Below, in pieces: positions 26,681-34,403 of a stretch of 37,698 nt of DNA. Source of the DNA: Oscillospiraceae bacterium (lineage in GTDB: Bacteria; Bacillota; Clostridia; Oscillospirales; Oscillospiraceae); contig JAFSZX010000011.1 in assembly GCA_017458825.1 (NCBI GenBank), positions 1-37,698 of the forward strand, read 5' to 3'. The notes beneath the pieces are model-generated. The model saw only the letters and a list, made by a program, of their open reading frames with translations. It was not told where the DNA came from and did no database searches. A program made the position numbers and the translations under genes. Each line of letters opens with the position of its first letter. Position 1 is the stretch's first letter.

Positions 26681-26716
26681 ACGTCAATAACTCCCTTCGG
26701 AACAAATTGTAACCAA

Positions 26717-26745
26717 ATTGTAACACATATCGACCGCCGTGTCAA
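26717..26745 (-). promoter_or_regulatory. Promoter of the 26381-26680 / NlpC operon
   Basis: On the minus strand TTGACA (26745-26740) is 17 nt from TACAAT (26722-26717), which is preceded by TGT, an extended -10. A second copy of TTACAATTTG lies just downstream (26703-26712). Confidence 0.8.
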
Positions 26746-26747
26746 CG

Positions 26748-26787
26748 AAAAAACTGCCGCGTTCCGAAAGGAACACGGCAGTTTTCA
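26748..26787 (-). terminator. Terminator of ireB
   Basis: A 16-bp stem (26750-26765/26770-26785, one U-G pair on the minus strand) with a 4-nt loop is followed on the minus strand by a T run. It stops transcription of ireB before the next promoter. Confidence 0.82.
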
Positions 26788-26800
26788 TGGCGATCAACCG

Positions 26801-27046
26801 TCAGATATCCAGATAATGGCGAACCAGCGCCTGCAACAGCTCGTCCCGGTCGATCTTGCAGATCAGCGTTCGGGCGCCGTTGTGGTTGGTGATATACGTG
26901 GGATCTTCCGAGAGGATATAGCCCACGATCTGGTTGATGGGATTGTATCCCTTTTCTTTCAGCGCTTCATACACGTTGGTGAGGACGTAATGGATCTGCA
27001 GCTCCTTTTCCTCGGCGGTGTTATATTTTCTGGTAAAATCATCCAT
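26801..27046 (-). CDS. ireB: IreB-family regulatory phosphoprotein (UPF0297)
   Basis: The 81-residue protein matches IreB closely, including [20 protein letters not shown] and [16 protein letters not shown]. IreB of Enterococcus is a threonine phosphoprotein controlled by the PASTA kinase IreK and affects cephalosporin resistance; the role in Clostridia is inferred. The ATG at 27046 has AAGGTGGG 6 nt upstream and is preferred over an ATG at 27070. IreB usually sits between alaS and ruvX; here neither is present and the gene follows pheT with its own promoter. Confidence 0.93.
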   Translation of the reverse strand: MDDFTRKYNTAEEKELQIHYVLTNVYEALKEKGYNPINQIVGYILSEDPTYITNHNGARTLICKIDRDELLQALVRHYLDI

Positions 27047-27072
27047 AGGATTCCCACCTTTCTTATGCACGC

Positions 27073-27101
27073 ATTATACGACGGTTTTGCATGGTTGTAA
27101 A
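27073..27101 (-). promoter_or_regulatory. Promoter of ireB
   Basis: On the minus strand TTTACA (27101-27096) and TATAAT (27078-27073) are 17 nt apart, within the 67-nt gap between pheT and ireB. Confidence 0.72.
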
Positions 27102-27113
27102 GAGGAAAGTTTT

Positions 27114-29792
27114 TCAGCGCAGTACGGCGTGATGCGTCTGCTCCAGCGCCGTAAGGATCGCCGCCACGTCCTGATCCGCCGCCTCGGAGGTGATGGTCCC
27201 CTCGTCGCTTCGCAGCGTCAGATTAAAGGCGACCGATTTCTTGCCCGGCGCGATACCGGGTCCGCGGTATACGTCGAAGAGCGCCACGTCCTTGAGCAGC
27301 GCGCCTCCGGCGGAGCGGATGCAATCCTCCAGCGCGCCTACGGGGATCTCCTCGGCGCAGACCACGGCGATATCACGCAGTACGGCGGGGAACCGGGGCA
27401 GAGGACGGTACTCCGCCTCCGCGCCGCGGCAGTCAAGAAGCGCCGCCGTATCCAGCTCGGCGCAGTAGAGCTCCTGCTCCACACCATACGCCGCCGCCAC
27501 CTGCGGATGGATCTGACCCAGCGTGCCCAGACGCACCGTGCCGGCATATACCACACAGCAGCGACCGGGGTGATAACTGGGATTGGAGCGGTCTGCCTCA
27601 TACCGGACGGATTCCATCCGAAGCTGGCGGCAAATGGCGTCCACCGCGCCCTTGAGGACGTAGAAATCCATATCGTCGCCGTAAGCGCCCAGCGTCAGCA
27701 CGTGCCGCTCGTCCGCCAGTTCGTCACCGGCGCGCTTATGATAGGTGCGCCCCAGCTCGTAAAGCCGCACGTTCCGGTTACGGTAGCTGTCGTTGCGCGC
27801 CAATACCTCCAGCATGGAAGGCAGGGTGGTGGTACGCATGATGGAAGTGCCCTCACCCAGGGGGTTAAGGATGCGGAAGCTGTCCCGGCGCGGGTCGTCC
27901 GGCGCCCAGCGGATCTTATCGTAATAGGCGGGGGAGATGAAGGAATAGGTGATGATCTCATCGTATCCTGCGGCGCGGCACACACTGCCCAGCATGCGAT
28001 CCAACTGTTGCGCTTCGGAATAGCCGCCGCGTGTGGTCTGACCGCGCATGAGCGTGGTGGGAATGTTGTTGTAGCCGTAAAAACGCGCCACCTCTTCGGC
28101 AAGATCCGAATAGTGCCCCACGTCGCCGCGCCAGGAGGGAACGGTAACAGTCTCGCCCTCCACCTTAAAATCCAGCTTGCGCAGGATGGACACCATGGTA
28201 TCCGCGACAAGGTCAGTGCCCAGCAGGGCGTTGATCTTGTCGGGTCGCAGGGAAAGCACTGTGGGTTGTGGCACATAGTTGATGATGTCGATCACACCGT
28301 CCACCACATCGCCGGCGCCCAACAGTTCCACCAGCTCGCAGGCACGGTTCACGGCAGGCAGCGTGTTCATGGGGTCAAGACCCTTTTCAAATTTAGCCGA
28401 AGCCTCGGTACGCATCCCCAGCGCCAGTGCGCCCTTGCGGATGCAGGTGCCGTCGAAGTTGGCGGATTCAAACACCACGTCCGCCGTGTCGGCGACGATC
28501 TCACTGTTCTCGCCGCCCATGATGCCTGCAAGACCGACGGCACGCGTCTCATCGGCGATCACCAGATGGTTGGCGTTGAGCTTGCGCACGATCCCGTCCA
28601 GCGTGGTGAGTTCCTCGCCCTCCTGCGCGCGGCGCACGATGATCTTGCCGCCCTTGACGTAGCGGTAATCGAAAGCGTGCATGGGCTGACCGTATTCCAT
28701 CATCACATAGTTGGTGATATCCACGATGTTGTTGATGGGTCGCACGCCCATGGCGCGCAGACGCTGGCGCATCCACTTGGGGGACGGGGCGATCTTCACG
28801 TTCCGCACCATTCGGGCGGTGTAGCGGGGCACCAGATCCGCGTCCGGCGTTTCCACGTCCAGAAGCTCCGGCAGCACGCCTTCGGCGCCGCCTTTGACCT
28901 GCGGCTCGTGGAGACGCAGTTCCTTTTGGAACGTAGCCGCCGCCTCGCGGGCAAGACCGATCACACTCAAACAGTCGGGGCGGTTGGGCGTGATCTCAAA
29001 CTCCACCACATGATCGTCCAGTCCCGTTACGGCGCGAATATCGTCGCCGGGTCGGCACTCCTCCTGCAAAATGAAGATGCCGTCGGGGATGCAGTGGGGG
29101 AATTCGGCGCTCTGGGCATGGAGATCGGCAAGGGTGCAGATGGTGTTGTTGGCGGTGTGATAGGCGATCAGATCTCCCTCGTGGAGATTGGAGCAGGGCG
29201 TTTTCACCGTGCGTATCGCGCCGCCGATGTCCACGGATACCGCGGTATCTTCCACAACGCGGGCGCAGACCACAGGCCCGTAGATCGTATCGCCTGGCTG
29301 AATATCGGCGGAAATAGAGGGCTTGGCAGGGTCAAGGGGATGATAGTCGCCCAGTATGGCGGCGGCGGTCACGGCGGCGTAGGGGAAATCCCGCTCGTCC
29401 AGCCCCAGCTCGGCAAGACCGCACAGCATGCCGTCGGACAGCACGCCGCGAAGCTTTCCGCGCTCGATCTTTTTGCCGCCGGGCAGACGGGCGCCGTGAA
29501 GCGCCACCGGCACCAGATCGCCGGCGTGCACGTTCCACGCGCCGGTAACGATCTGCACCGGCGCGTCGCCGCCGGCGTCTACCTGCACGACCCACATGTG
29601 GTCGGAATCCGGATGGCGCGCCAGAGACAGCACACGCCCCACCACCACGTTTTCGATCTCCTCGCCTAAATAGCGGTACGTCTCCACCTTGGAACCGCTG
29701 ATGGTCATGGCTTCGGAAAAGGCTTTATCGTCGATCTCGTCCGCGGACACGCCGGAGACGAATTCATTCAACCAGTTACGGCTTAAATCCAT
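27114..29792 (-). CDS. pheT: Phenylalanine--tRNA ligase beta subunit
   Basis: PheT pairs with PheS in the (alpha-beta)2 synthetase that charges tRNA-Phe and edits mis-charged Tyr. The N terminus (MDLSRNWLNEFVSG) and the tRNA-binding OB fold (HPDSDHMWVVQVDAGGDAPV) are followed by B3/B4 editing and B5 domains (FEITPNRPDCLSVIGLAREA), and the C-terminal ferredoxin-like anticodon-binding domain is present (LPRFPAVLRDIAVVCAEEI). At 892 residues it is about 90-100 longer than usual. The excess lies between GLAELGLDE and DGIFIL (residues about 134-236, positions 29085-29393). The reading frame is intact there, so this is an inserted segment rather than an error. AAGGGGGG precedes the ATG; pheS ends 14 nt upstream. 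Confidence 0.95.
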   Translation of the reverse strand: MDLSRNWLNEFVSGVSADEIDDKAFSEAMTISGSKVETYRYLGEEIENVVVGRVLSLARHPDSDHMWVVQVDAGGDAPVQIVTGAWNVHAGDLVPVALHGARLPGGKKIERGKLRGVLSDGMLCGLAELGLDERDFPYAAVTAAAILGDYHPLDPAKPSISADIQPGDTIYGPVVCARVVEDTAVSVDIGGAIRTVKTPCSNLHEGDLIAYHTANNTICTLADLHAQSAEFPHCIPDGIFILQEECRPGDDIRAVTGLDDHVVEFEITPNRPDCLSVIGLAREAAATFQKELRLHEPQVKGGAEGVLPELLDVETPDADLVPRYTARMVRNVKIAPSPKWMRQRLRAMGVRPINNIVDITNYVMMEYGQPMHAFDYRYVKGGKIIVRRAQEGEELTTLDGIVRKLNANHLVIADETRAVGLAGIMGGENSEIVADTADVVFESANFDGTCIRKGALALGMRTEASAKFEKGLDPMNTLPAVNRACELVELLGAGDVVDGVIDIINYVPQPTVLSLRPDKINALLGTDLVADTMVSILRKLDFKVEGETVTVPSWRGDVGHYSDLAEEVARFYGYNNIPTTLMRGQTTRGGYSEAQQLDRMLGSVCRAAGYDEIITYSFISPAYYDKIRWAPDDPRRDSFRILNPLGEGTSIMRTTTLPSMLEVLARNDSYRNRNVRLYELGRTYHKRAGDELADERHVLTLGAYGDDMDFYVLKGAVDAICRQLRMESVRYEADRSNPSYHPGRCCVVYAGTVRLGTLGQIHPQVAAAYGVEQELYCAELDTAALLDCRGAEAEYRPLPRFPAVLRDIAVVCAEEIPVGALEDCIRSAGGALLKDVALFDVYRGPGIAPGKKSVAFNLTLRSDEGTITSEAADQDVAAILTALEQTHHAVLR

Positions 29793-29806
29793 CTTGTAAT
29801 CCCCCC

Positions 29807-30832
29807 TTAAAACTGCTCTAAGAAGCGCACGTCGTTTTCAAAAATCAGCCGCAGATCGGCGATCTTGAACCGGCGCATGGCGGTCCGCTCCAATCCGAAG
29901 CCGAACGCCCAGCCGGACCATTCCTCCGGGTCGATGCCCGCCATCTCCAGCACGTGGGGATGGATCATGCCGGCGCCCAGCAGTTCGATCCAGCCCTCGC
30001 CCTTGCAAGTGGGGCAACCCTTGCCGCCGCACTTGTGGCACTGTACGTCCAGTTCACAGCTCGGCTCGGTGAACGGGAAGTGGTGGGGGCGGAAGCGTGT
30101 CTTGGTGCCTTTGCCGTAGAGCTGTTCCACCACGGTATTGAGCGTACCTTTCAGATCCGCCATGGTGACGTTTTTGTCGATGACCATGCCCTCCACTTGA
30201 TGGAACATGGGACTGTGGGTGGCGTCCACCTCGTCCTTGCGATACACGCGCCCCGGCGCGATCATGCGAATGGGCAGGGGGAGCGTATCCATGGCGCGCA
30301 CCTGCATGGGACTGGTCTGTGACCGGAGCATCACACTGCTGTCCTCTTTGAAATAGAACGTATCCGACCAGTCGCGGGAGGGGTGCCCCTCACCGGCGTT
30401 GAGCCGGTCGAAGTTCAGCTCCGCCAGCTCCACCTCCGGCCCGTCCAGCACCGTGAAGCCCATGCCCACGAAGATATCCTTGATCTCATCCAGCGCGATG
30501 TACATCGGGTGCCGATGCCCCAAACGCACCGGCTGACCGGGAACGGTCACGTCCAGTGATTCCCGTTCCAGCTTCCGCTCCAGCGCGGCCTCTTCCAGTT
30601 TCGCTTTCGCCGCCTCGATGGCTTTTTCCATGGCGGCGCGTGCCTCGTTGGCAAGCTGTCCCATCGCGGGGCGCTCCTCCGGTGACAGCTGACCCATCAT
30701 TTTCAACATGGCGGTCAGCTCGCCTTTTTTGCCCAGGAACCGAACGCGCACGTTCTCCAGCTCCTCCATGGCGCCTGCCTTCTCCACGGCGCGCAGTGCC
30801 TCGGCGCGGAGAAGTTCCAACTGTTGTTTCAT
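29807..30832 (-). CDS. pheS: Phenylalanine--tRNA ligase alpha subunit
   Basis: The 341-residue catalytic subunit has an N-terminal coiled coil (1-95) and a class II core with motif 2 (RMIAPGRVYRKDEVDATHSP, then MFHQVEGMVID) and motif 3 (GWAFGFGLERTAMRRF). Between them is a cysteine cluster, CHKCGGKGCPTCKGEGW, able to bind zinc, as found in many Clostridial PheS proteins. It is first in the pheST operon and stands behind a T-box leader that senses uncharged tRNA-Phe. Confidence 0.97.
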   Translation of the reverse strand: MKQQLELLRAEALRAVEKAGAMEELENVRVRFLGKKGELTAMLKMMGQLSPEERPAMGQLANEARAAMEKAIEAAKAKLEEAALERKLERESLDVTVPGQPVRLGHRHPMYIALDEIKDIFVGMGFTVLDGPEVELAELNFDRLNAGEGHPSRDWSDTFYFKEDSSVMLRSQTSPMQVRAMDTLPLPIRMIAPGRVYRKDEVDATHSPMFHQVEGMVIDKNVTMADLKGTLNTVVEQLYGKGTKTRFRPHHFPFTEPSCELDVQCHKCGGKGCPTCKGEGWIELLGAGMIHPHVLEMAGIDPEEWSGWAFGFGLERTAMRRFKIADLRLIFENDVRFLEQF

Positions 30833-30872
30833 GTCTCTTCCGTCCTTTCCGGATCAAAATAGGGGGCGGCAC

Positions 30873-30914
30873 AAAAAAAGAGCCTTTCTTCCCAACACTC
30901 TGGGACGAAAGACT
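30873..30914 (-). terminator. T-box attenuator terminator
   Basis: The stem pairs 30901-30914 with 30881-30895 on the minus strand and is followed by T7. It competes with the antiterminator containing the T-box sequence. Confidence 0.88.
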
Positions 30915-31132
30915 TTTCTTCCGCGGTACCACCCGGCTTCGCCGCCTGACGGGCGGCGCACTTTCCGACGGGATAACGGCTGTCGTACACCGATCGCGCC
31001 TTTGCGCGCGACTGCTCCCGGGCGAACGCCGCGAACCGGACCCGTGCCGGCTTACAGCCTGTGACCGGCACTCTCTGTCAGGGCGGTTGAACCGCGGATC
31101 TTCCCGTTCCTTGCATTTAAAACTGCTATCTG
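30873..31132 (-). ncRNA. T-box leader of pheST
   Basis: On the minus strand the leader holds the T-box sequence GGTGGTACCGCGG (within 30921-30934), complementary to the tRNA acceptor end region. Just downstream is a 14-bp terminator stem (30881-30914, one mismatch) ending in seven T residues (30879-30873). A Stem I-like region with AGAGAGTGCCGG lies near 31070, followed by two TTC triplets that could be the Phe specifier; I cannot decide which without folding. Uncharged tRNA-Phe should stabilise the antiterminator and switch on pheST. Confidence 0.93.
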
Positions 31133-31138
31133 TACAGT

Positions 31139-31167
31139 TTTATAGCACATTTCTCGCCCTGATGCAA
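31139..31167 (-). promoter_or_regulatory. Promoter of the pheST T-box transcript
   Basis: On the minus strand TTGCAT (31167-31162) and TATAAA (31144-31139) are 17 nt apart, and TGC extends the -10. A 7-bp inverted repeat (31119-31125/31135-31141) overlaps the start region. Confidence 0.72.
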
Positions 31168-31250
31168 GCAAAAGTTTGCGCGCCACTGCACATTTCATGC
31201 GCCGCATGGCGCGTTTTTGCGCGCGGAATGCGCCATTGATTGACAGGAGA

Positions 31251-31259
31251 TGGTATACT
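31251..31259 (+). promoter_or_regulatory. Extended -10 promoter of nnrD
   Basis: TGG-TATACT lies 33 nt before the ATG. The nearby TTGACA (31240-31245) is only 8 nt away and cannot be its -35. Confidence 0.55.
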
Positions 31260-31292
31260 GGAAGCAAAGAGTCAAGAAAAGGAGCGGATACC

Positions 31293-32147
31293 ATGGAGCT
31301 TACCCACGGGATCATCAAGGGGCTTTTGCCCCGTCGCGCCGCCGACGGACACAAGGGCGATTTCGGAAAGGTGTTTTGCGTCTGCGGCAGTGTGGGCTAT
31401 ACCGGCGCGCCGATGTTCGCCTCCCGCGCCGCGGTGCGCTGCGGGTGCGGATTGGTCTTTCTGGCTGTGCCGCAAGCGATCTGGACGGTGGCGGCGGTGA
31501 AGAGCGACGAGGCGATGGTGTTTCCCGCGCCGGATCGGGAGGGGCGCCTTTCACTGGCGGCGGAGGAGAGCTTGCGCCGCCGCGCCGGGGAATGCGACGC
31601 GGTGCTTTTGGGCTGCGGTCTGGGGCGCGGCGAGGAGACGGATGCTTTGAGCCGCCGGCTGTTGGATATCCGAAAACCACTGGTGCTGGACGCGGACGGC
31701 ATAAACGCGCTGGCAGGGCATATAGATAAGTTGGAGCATCGGCGCGGTCTTACCACGGTGCTGACGCCTCACGGGGGAGAATTCGCCCGAATCGCCGTCC
31801 CCGGCGCGTCCCGGGAGGAATCCGCCGCCGCCTTCGCCGCGCGGCACGGTGTGTTCCTCATCCTGAAAGGTCACCGCACCGTGATCGCCGCGCCGGACGG
31901 GCGCCTGGCGGTGAATCCCATCGGCAACAGCGGCATGGCAAAGGGCGGCAGCGGCGACGTGCTGGCCGGTATGGTACTGTCCCTGCTGGGACAGGGCATG
32001 GAGCCGTTTGACGCCTGCTGCGGCGCGGTCTATCTCCACGCTCTGGCAGGCGATCTGGCGGCACGGGAACTGACGGAGCGCGCCATGACACCCAGCGATC
32101 TGGTGGAGTATATCCCCCGGGCTTATCGAGAAATAGAACACTCGTAA
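31293..32147 (+). CDS. nnrD: ADP/ATP-dependent NAD(P)H-hydrate dehydratase
   Basis: NnrD repairs hydrated NAD(P)H by dehydration driven by ADP or ATP. The 284-residue product is the stand-alone kinase-like domain (YjeF C-terminal type) without the N-terminal epimerase domain that is often fused. Motifs are GDFGKVFCVCGSVGYTGAPM, LVLDADGINALAGH, TVLTPHGGEFARI and the catalytic NPIGNSGMAKGGSGDVLAGM. The ATG at 31293 has AAGGAG 8 nt upstream. A GerS/YdcC-like lipoprotein gene follows after 33 nt. Confidence 0.92.
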   Translation: MELTHGIIKGLLPRRAADGHKGDFGKVFCVCGSVGYTGAPMFASRAAVRCGCGLVFLAVPQAIWTVAAVKSDEAMVFPAPDREGRLSLAAEESLRRRAGECDAVLLGCGLGRGEETDALSRRLLDIRKPLVLDADGINALAGHIDKLEHRRGLTTVLTPHGGEFARIAVPGASREESAAAFAARHGVFLILKGHRTVIAAPDGRLAVNPIGNSGMAKGGSGDVLAGMVLSLLGQGMEPFDACCGAVYLHALAGDLAARELTERAMTPSDLVEYIPRAYREIEHS

Positions 32148-32180
32148 CGGGATGAGGAAAGCCTCCGGTAAGGAGGAAGC

Positions 32181-32747
32181 ATGAGAAGAATACTGGCATT
32201 GGCCGTCGGGTGCGTTCTGCTGTTGTGCGCCTGCGGCGCAAAAGACGGCACCCCCAAGGAACTGCAAGCGCGGTATGAAGCGCTGGAAACGGCGCGGATC
32301 CGCGCCGAGATCACCTGTCATCTGCCCGATGAGAGCCGCGCCTTCACCGTTACGTGCGACTACGAAAAGGGCGGTCAGTCCCGCATTACCGTGGAAACGC
32401 CGGAGGAGCTGGCGGGTCTGGGCGCGATGGTGGGGGAGGAACTGCGCCTTACGTGGGAGGATCTGACGCTGGCGGCAGGGCGCAGTGACGGCTTGAGCCC
32501 CTGCACCTGTCCGGTGTGGCTGCTCCACGCCGCCGCCGCCGGCTATCTGGTGGAATGGAACCGGGAAACGTGGGGCGACACGCCGTGCCTGCGTCTGGCG
32601 CTGGATACCACCATGCCGGACGGGACGAAGAGTCTGTGCACCCTCTGGTGCGCGGAAGAAGACGGCGCGCCGGTGTACGCCGAATTTTCCGAGGACGGCG
32701 CGCTGACCATATCTGTAAAGGTACTCTCCTTTACGCCCCAGCCGTGA
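32181..32747 (+). CDS. Lipoprotein, GerS/YdcC (LolA-fold)-like
   Basis: The 188-residue precursor has a lipobox, LLLCAC, with the modified cysteine at residue 18. The mature part is beta-rich and follows the pattern of small LolA-like lipoproteins (ARYEALETARIRAEITCHL, then TVTCDYEKGGQSRITVETPE; tail APVYAEFSEDGALTISVKVL). In B. subtilis and clostridia such a lipoprotein (YdcC, GerS) sits beside nnrD, alr and mazF and, in C. difficile, is needed for spore germination. Gene order here (nnrD, this gene, mazF) supports the match; the sequence similarity is weak, so the role is inferred. AAGGAGG precedes the ATG. Confidence 0.7.
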   Translation: MRRILALAVGCVLLLCACGAKDGTPKELQARYEALETARIRAEITCHLPDESRAFTVTCDYEKGGQSRITVETPEELAGLGAMVGEELRLTWEDLTLAAGRSDGLSPCTCPVWLLHAAAAGYLVEWNRETWGDTPCLRLALDTTMPDGTKSLCTLWCAEEDGAPVYAEFSEDGALTISVKVLSFTPQP

Positions 32748-32902
32748 GGACAGCGCGGCGGGTGTGACGAATCGCCCTGCGCCGGCATAGGATGAAACGG
32801 GGCGGGAAAGGAATTTCACACAGGAGTATAAATTCCGCGGCTGCGTGGGACAATGAAAGTGACCTGCTTGCAGGTACTACTTGGCGGCGGAGCGTGAACT
32901 TT

Positions 32903-33268
32903 GTGGATACGATAGTCAGGCGCGGTGATATTTTTTACGCTGATCTCAGTCCCGTGGTGGGCAGTGAACAAGGCGGTGTGCGTCCGGTATTGATCGTGCA
33001 GAACGATACCGGCAATCGCCATTCCCCCACGGTGATCGCGGCGGCGATCACCTCCCAGACCGGAAAGGCAAACATGCCGACCCATATTTCCGTAGCGGCG
33101 ACCCAGAGCGGATTGCCCCGTGATTCGGTGATACTGCTCGAACAGGTGCGCACGCTGGATAAGCGGCGTTTACGGGAACGGATGGGGCGCGTGGATCGGA
33201 CGGTGATGGAGCAGGTGGACACCGCGATCGCGGTGAGCTTGGGCCTGCCGCACAGCCGGCTGGTATAA
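32903..33268 (+). CDS. MazF/PemK-type endoribonuclease toxin (EndoA-like)
   Basis: The 121-residue protein is closely similar to NdoA/EndoA of Firmicutes: VRRGDIFYADLSPVVGSEQG, then GVRPVLIVQNDTGNRHSPTV, and AAAITSQTGKANMPTH with the expected catalytic Arg and Thr. These enzymes cut mRNA at short sequence motifs. The GTG at 32903 has GGAG 10 nt upstream; an in-frame GTG at 32894 is possible. No antitoxin gene (ndoAI/mazE) is found in the 155 nt upstream, where it normally lies, and alr is missing as well. A terminator follows. Confidence 0.92.
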   Translation: MDTIVRRGDIFYADLSPVVGSEQGGVRPVLIVQNDTGNRHSPTVIAAAITSQTGKANMPTHISVAATQSGLPRDSVILLEQVRTLDKRRLRERMGRVDRTVMEQVDTAIAVSLGLPHSRLV

Positions 33269-33281
33269 CATCGCGGATCAG

Positions 33282-33323
33282 AAAAAGGCAGTGTGCGCCG
33301 AAAGCGGCGCAGACTGCCTTTTT
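33282..33323 (+). terminator. Terminator of mazF
   Basis: A long stem (33282-33292 with 33313-33323, and 33294-33300 with 33305-33311, one G-G mismatch) with an AAAG loop ends in TTTTT. Confidence 0.9.
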
Positions 33324-33370
33324 GCATATCACGCCGGCGGTACGCGTATCCATAGACGGGGGTGGTGTTC

Positions 33371-33850
33371 GTGGTGATCCCGCTGGAAGCGGACGGAAAA
33401 ACCGTCGGCACGGTGGATATACGTCGGGAGGAAAAGGAGACCTGCTTTTTCCTGCGCGGCACGGCAAAGCCGGATCTCTATCGCGTGACGATCCGGGGAG
33501 ACCGGGGCACGGTGTTTCTGGGCGTATGGGAGGGAGAGCAGACCTTATGCCGGCGGCTGTCAAGAGAGCTGACGGCGCCACTGGGGACGCCGCTTTGCGC
33601 CTGCGCTGTGCGGTGCCAACGGGACGAGGGTTGGGTCAGCGCGCCGCCGGAGCGGTTCGCGCCATGGCCCACGGAACACGGACTGTGCCGCCGACGGGGC
33701 GGCGTATGGGAGTTGGCACTGCCATACCGTCCGGATAGACCGTTTCCCCTGCCGGAGCTGGTGTGCCTGGCGCGGATCTGCACGGTGGCGGGGGAGGAAC
33801 GCGCCGTATTTTGCTTCGACGACGACCGCGCGCCGGTGATGCCCTTATAA
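33371..33850 (+). CDS. Hypothetical protein
   Basis: The 159-residue product is not recognised. It is predicted soluble and beta-rich, with no signal peptide. The first half (VIPLEADGKTVGTVDIRREE to RVTIRGDRGTVFLGVWEGEQ) and the second half (GVWELALPYRPDRPFPLPEL to ERAVFCFDDDRAPV) look like two small beta domains. There are several cysteines but no clear metal site. A GTG at 33371 follows GGGGGTGG by about 6 nt; in-frame GTGs at 33362 and 33365 are alternatives. It lies between the mazF terminator and nrdR with no clear promoter of its own. Confidence 0.6.
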   Translation: MVIPLEADGKTVGTVDIRREEKETCFFLRGTAKPDLYRVTIRGDRGTVFLGVWEGEQTLCRRLSRELTAPLGTPLCACAVRCQRDEGWVSAPPERFAPWPTEHGLCRRRGGVWELALPYRPDRPFPLPELVCLARICTVAGEERAVFCFDDDRAPVMPL

Positions 33851-33869
33851 AAAAACTGAAATTTAGGAC

Positions 33870-33898
33870 TACCATATTGCTCTTTTTTATGGTATACT
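33870..33898 (+). promoter_or_regulatory. nrdR promoter with overlapping inverted repeat
   Basis: TGG-TATACT (33890-33898) is an extended -10 without a good -35. A 7-bp inverted repeat, TACCATA/TATGGTA (33870-33876/33888-33894), overlaps it and could be an operator. It does not resemble the NrdR box. Confidence 0.5.
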
Positions 33899-33947
33899 CA
33901 ACAAGTCAGAGATATTTACCGTTTGGGAAAAAGGGAGGCTTGCCGAC

Positions 33948-34403
33948 ATGAAATGCCCCTATTGCGGCTTTAAAGAGAGCAAGGTAGTGGATTCGCGGCC
34001 TGCGGACGAGGGGAGCAGTATCCGCCGCCGTCGGGAGTGTTTGCAGTGCGAAAACCGCTTTACCACTTATGAAACGGTGGAGAGTCTGCCCATGGTTGTC
34101 ATTAAAAAGGACGGCAGCCGCCAGAGCTTTGACCGCAGTAAGATCCTGCGAGGGATCCAGCGCTCCTGCGAAAAGCGGCCTGTATCCGTAGCGGAAATGG
34201 AGCGAATGGCGTCCGAGATCGAGCAGGAGATCCAGAACTCGCTGGAACGGGAAGTCAGCACCGAGCTGATCGGCGCCAAGGTGATGGAAAAGCTCAAGGA
34301 CGCCGACGAGGTGGCGTACGTGCGCTTTGCCTCCGTCTACCGGCAGTTCAAGGATATCAATACCTTTATGGATGAGTTGAACAAGCTGCTGCAGGAAAAA
34401 TAG
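33948..34403 (+). CDS. nrdR: Transcriptional repressor NrdR
   Basis: NrdR senses (d)ATP and represses ribonucleotide reductase genes. The 151-residue length is typical. The zinc ribbon is at the N terminus ([11 protein letters not shown] and [16 protein letters not shown]), followed by the ATP-cone domain (about 48-138: [20 protein letters not shown]). AAGGGAGG lies 9 nt before the ATG. No nrd genes are nearby, so it acts in trans. Confidence 0.97.
   Translation: MKCPYCGFKESKVVDSRPADEGSSIRRRRECLQCENRFTTYETVESLPMVVIKKDGSRQSFDRSKILRGIQRSCEKRPVSVAEMERMASEIEQEIQNSLEREVSTELIGAKVMEKLKDADEVAYVRFASVYRQFKDINTFMDELNKLLQEK

Noticed and set aside
27018-29669. 883-codon open frame on the plus strand
   Set aside because: It is antisense to pheT, which has full family motifs, a ribosome binding site and an operon context. 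The antisense frame shows no family motifs and results from GC-rich codon bias.
31199-31218. GCGCC-GCAT-GGCGC hairpin followed by TTTTT between the divergent pheS and nnrD promoters
   Set aside because: It lies upstream of both transcription starts, so no known transcript would be ended by it. The stem is only 5 bp.
31240-31245. TTGACA upstream of nnrD as a -35 box
   Set aside because: The only good -10 (31254-31259) is 8 nt away, far short of the needed 16-18 nt.
31551-32819. 422-codon open frame on the minus strand
   Set aside because: It is antisense to nnrD and the lipoprotein gene, has no recognisable domain, and is explained by codon bias.
32853-32897. 14-codon frame as a MazE-type antitoxin
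   Set aside because: It is far too short for an antitoxin and has a poor ribosome binding site. It is kept only as a possible leader element.
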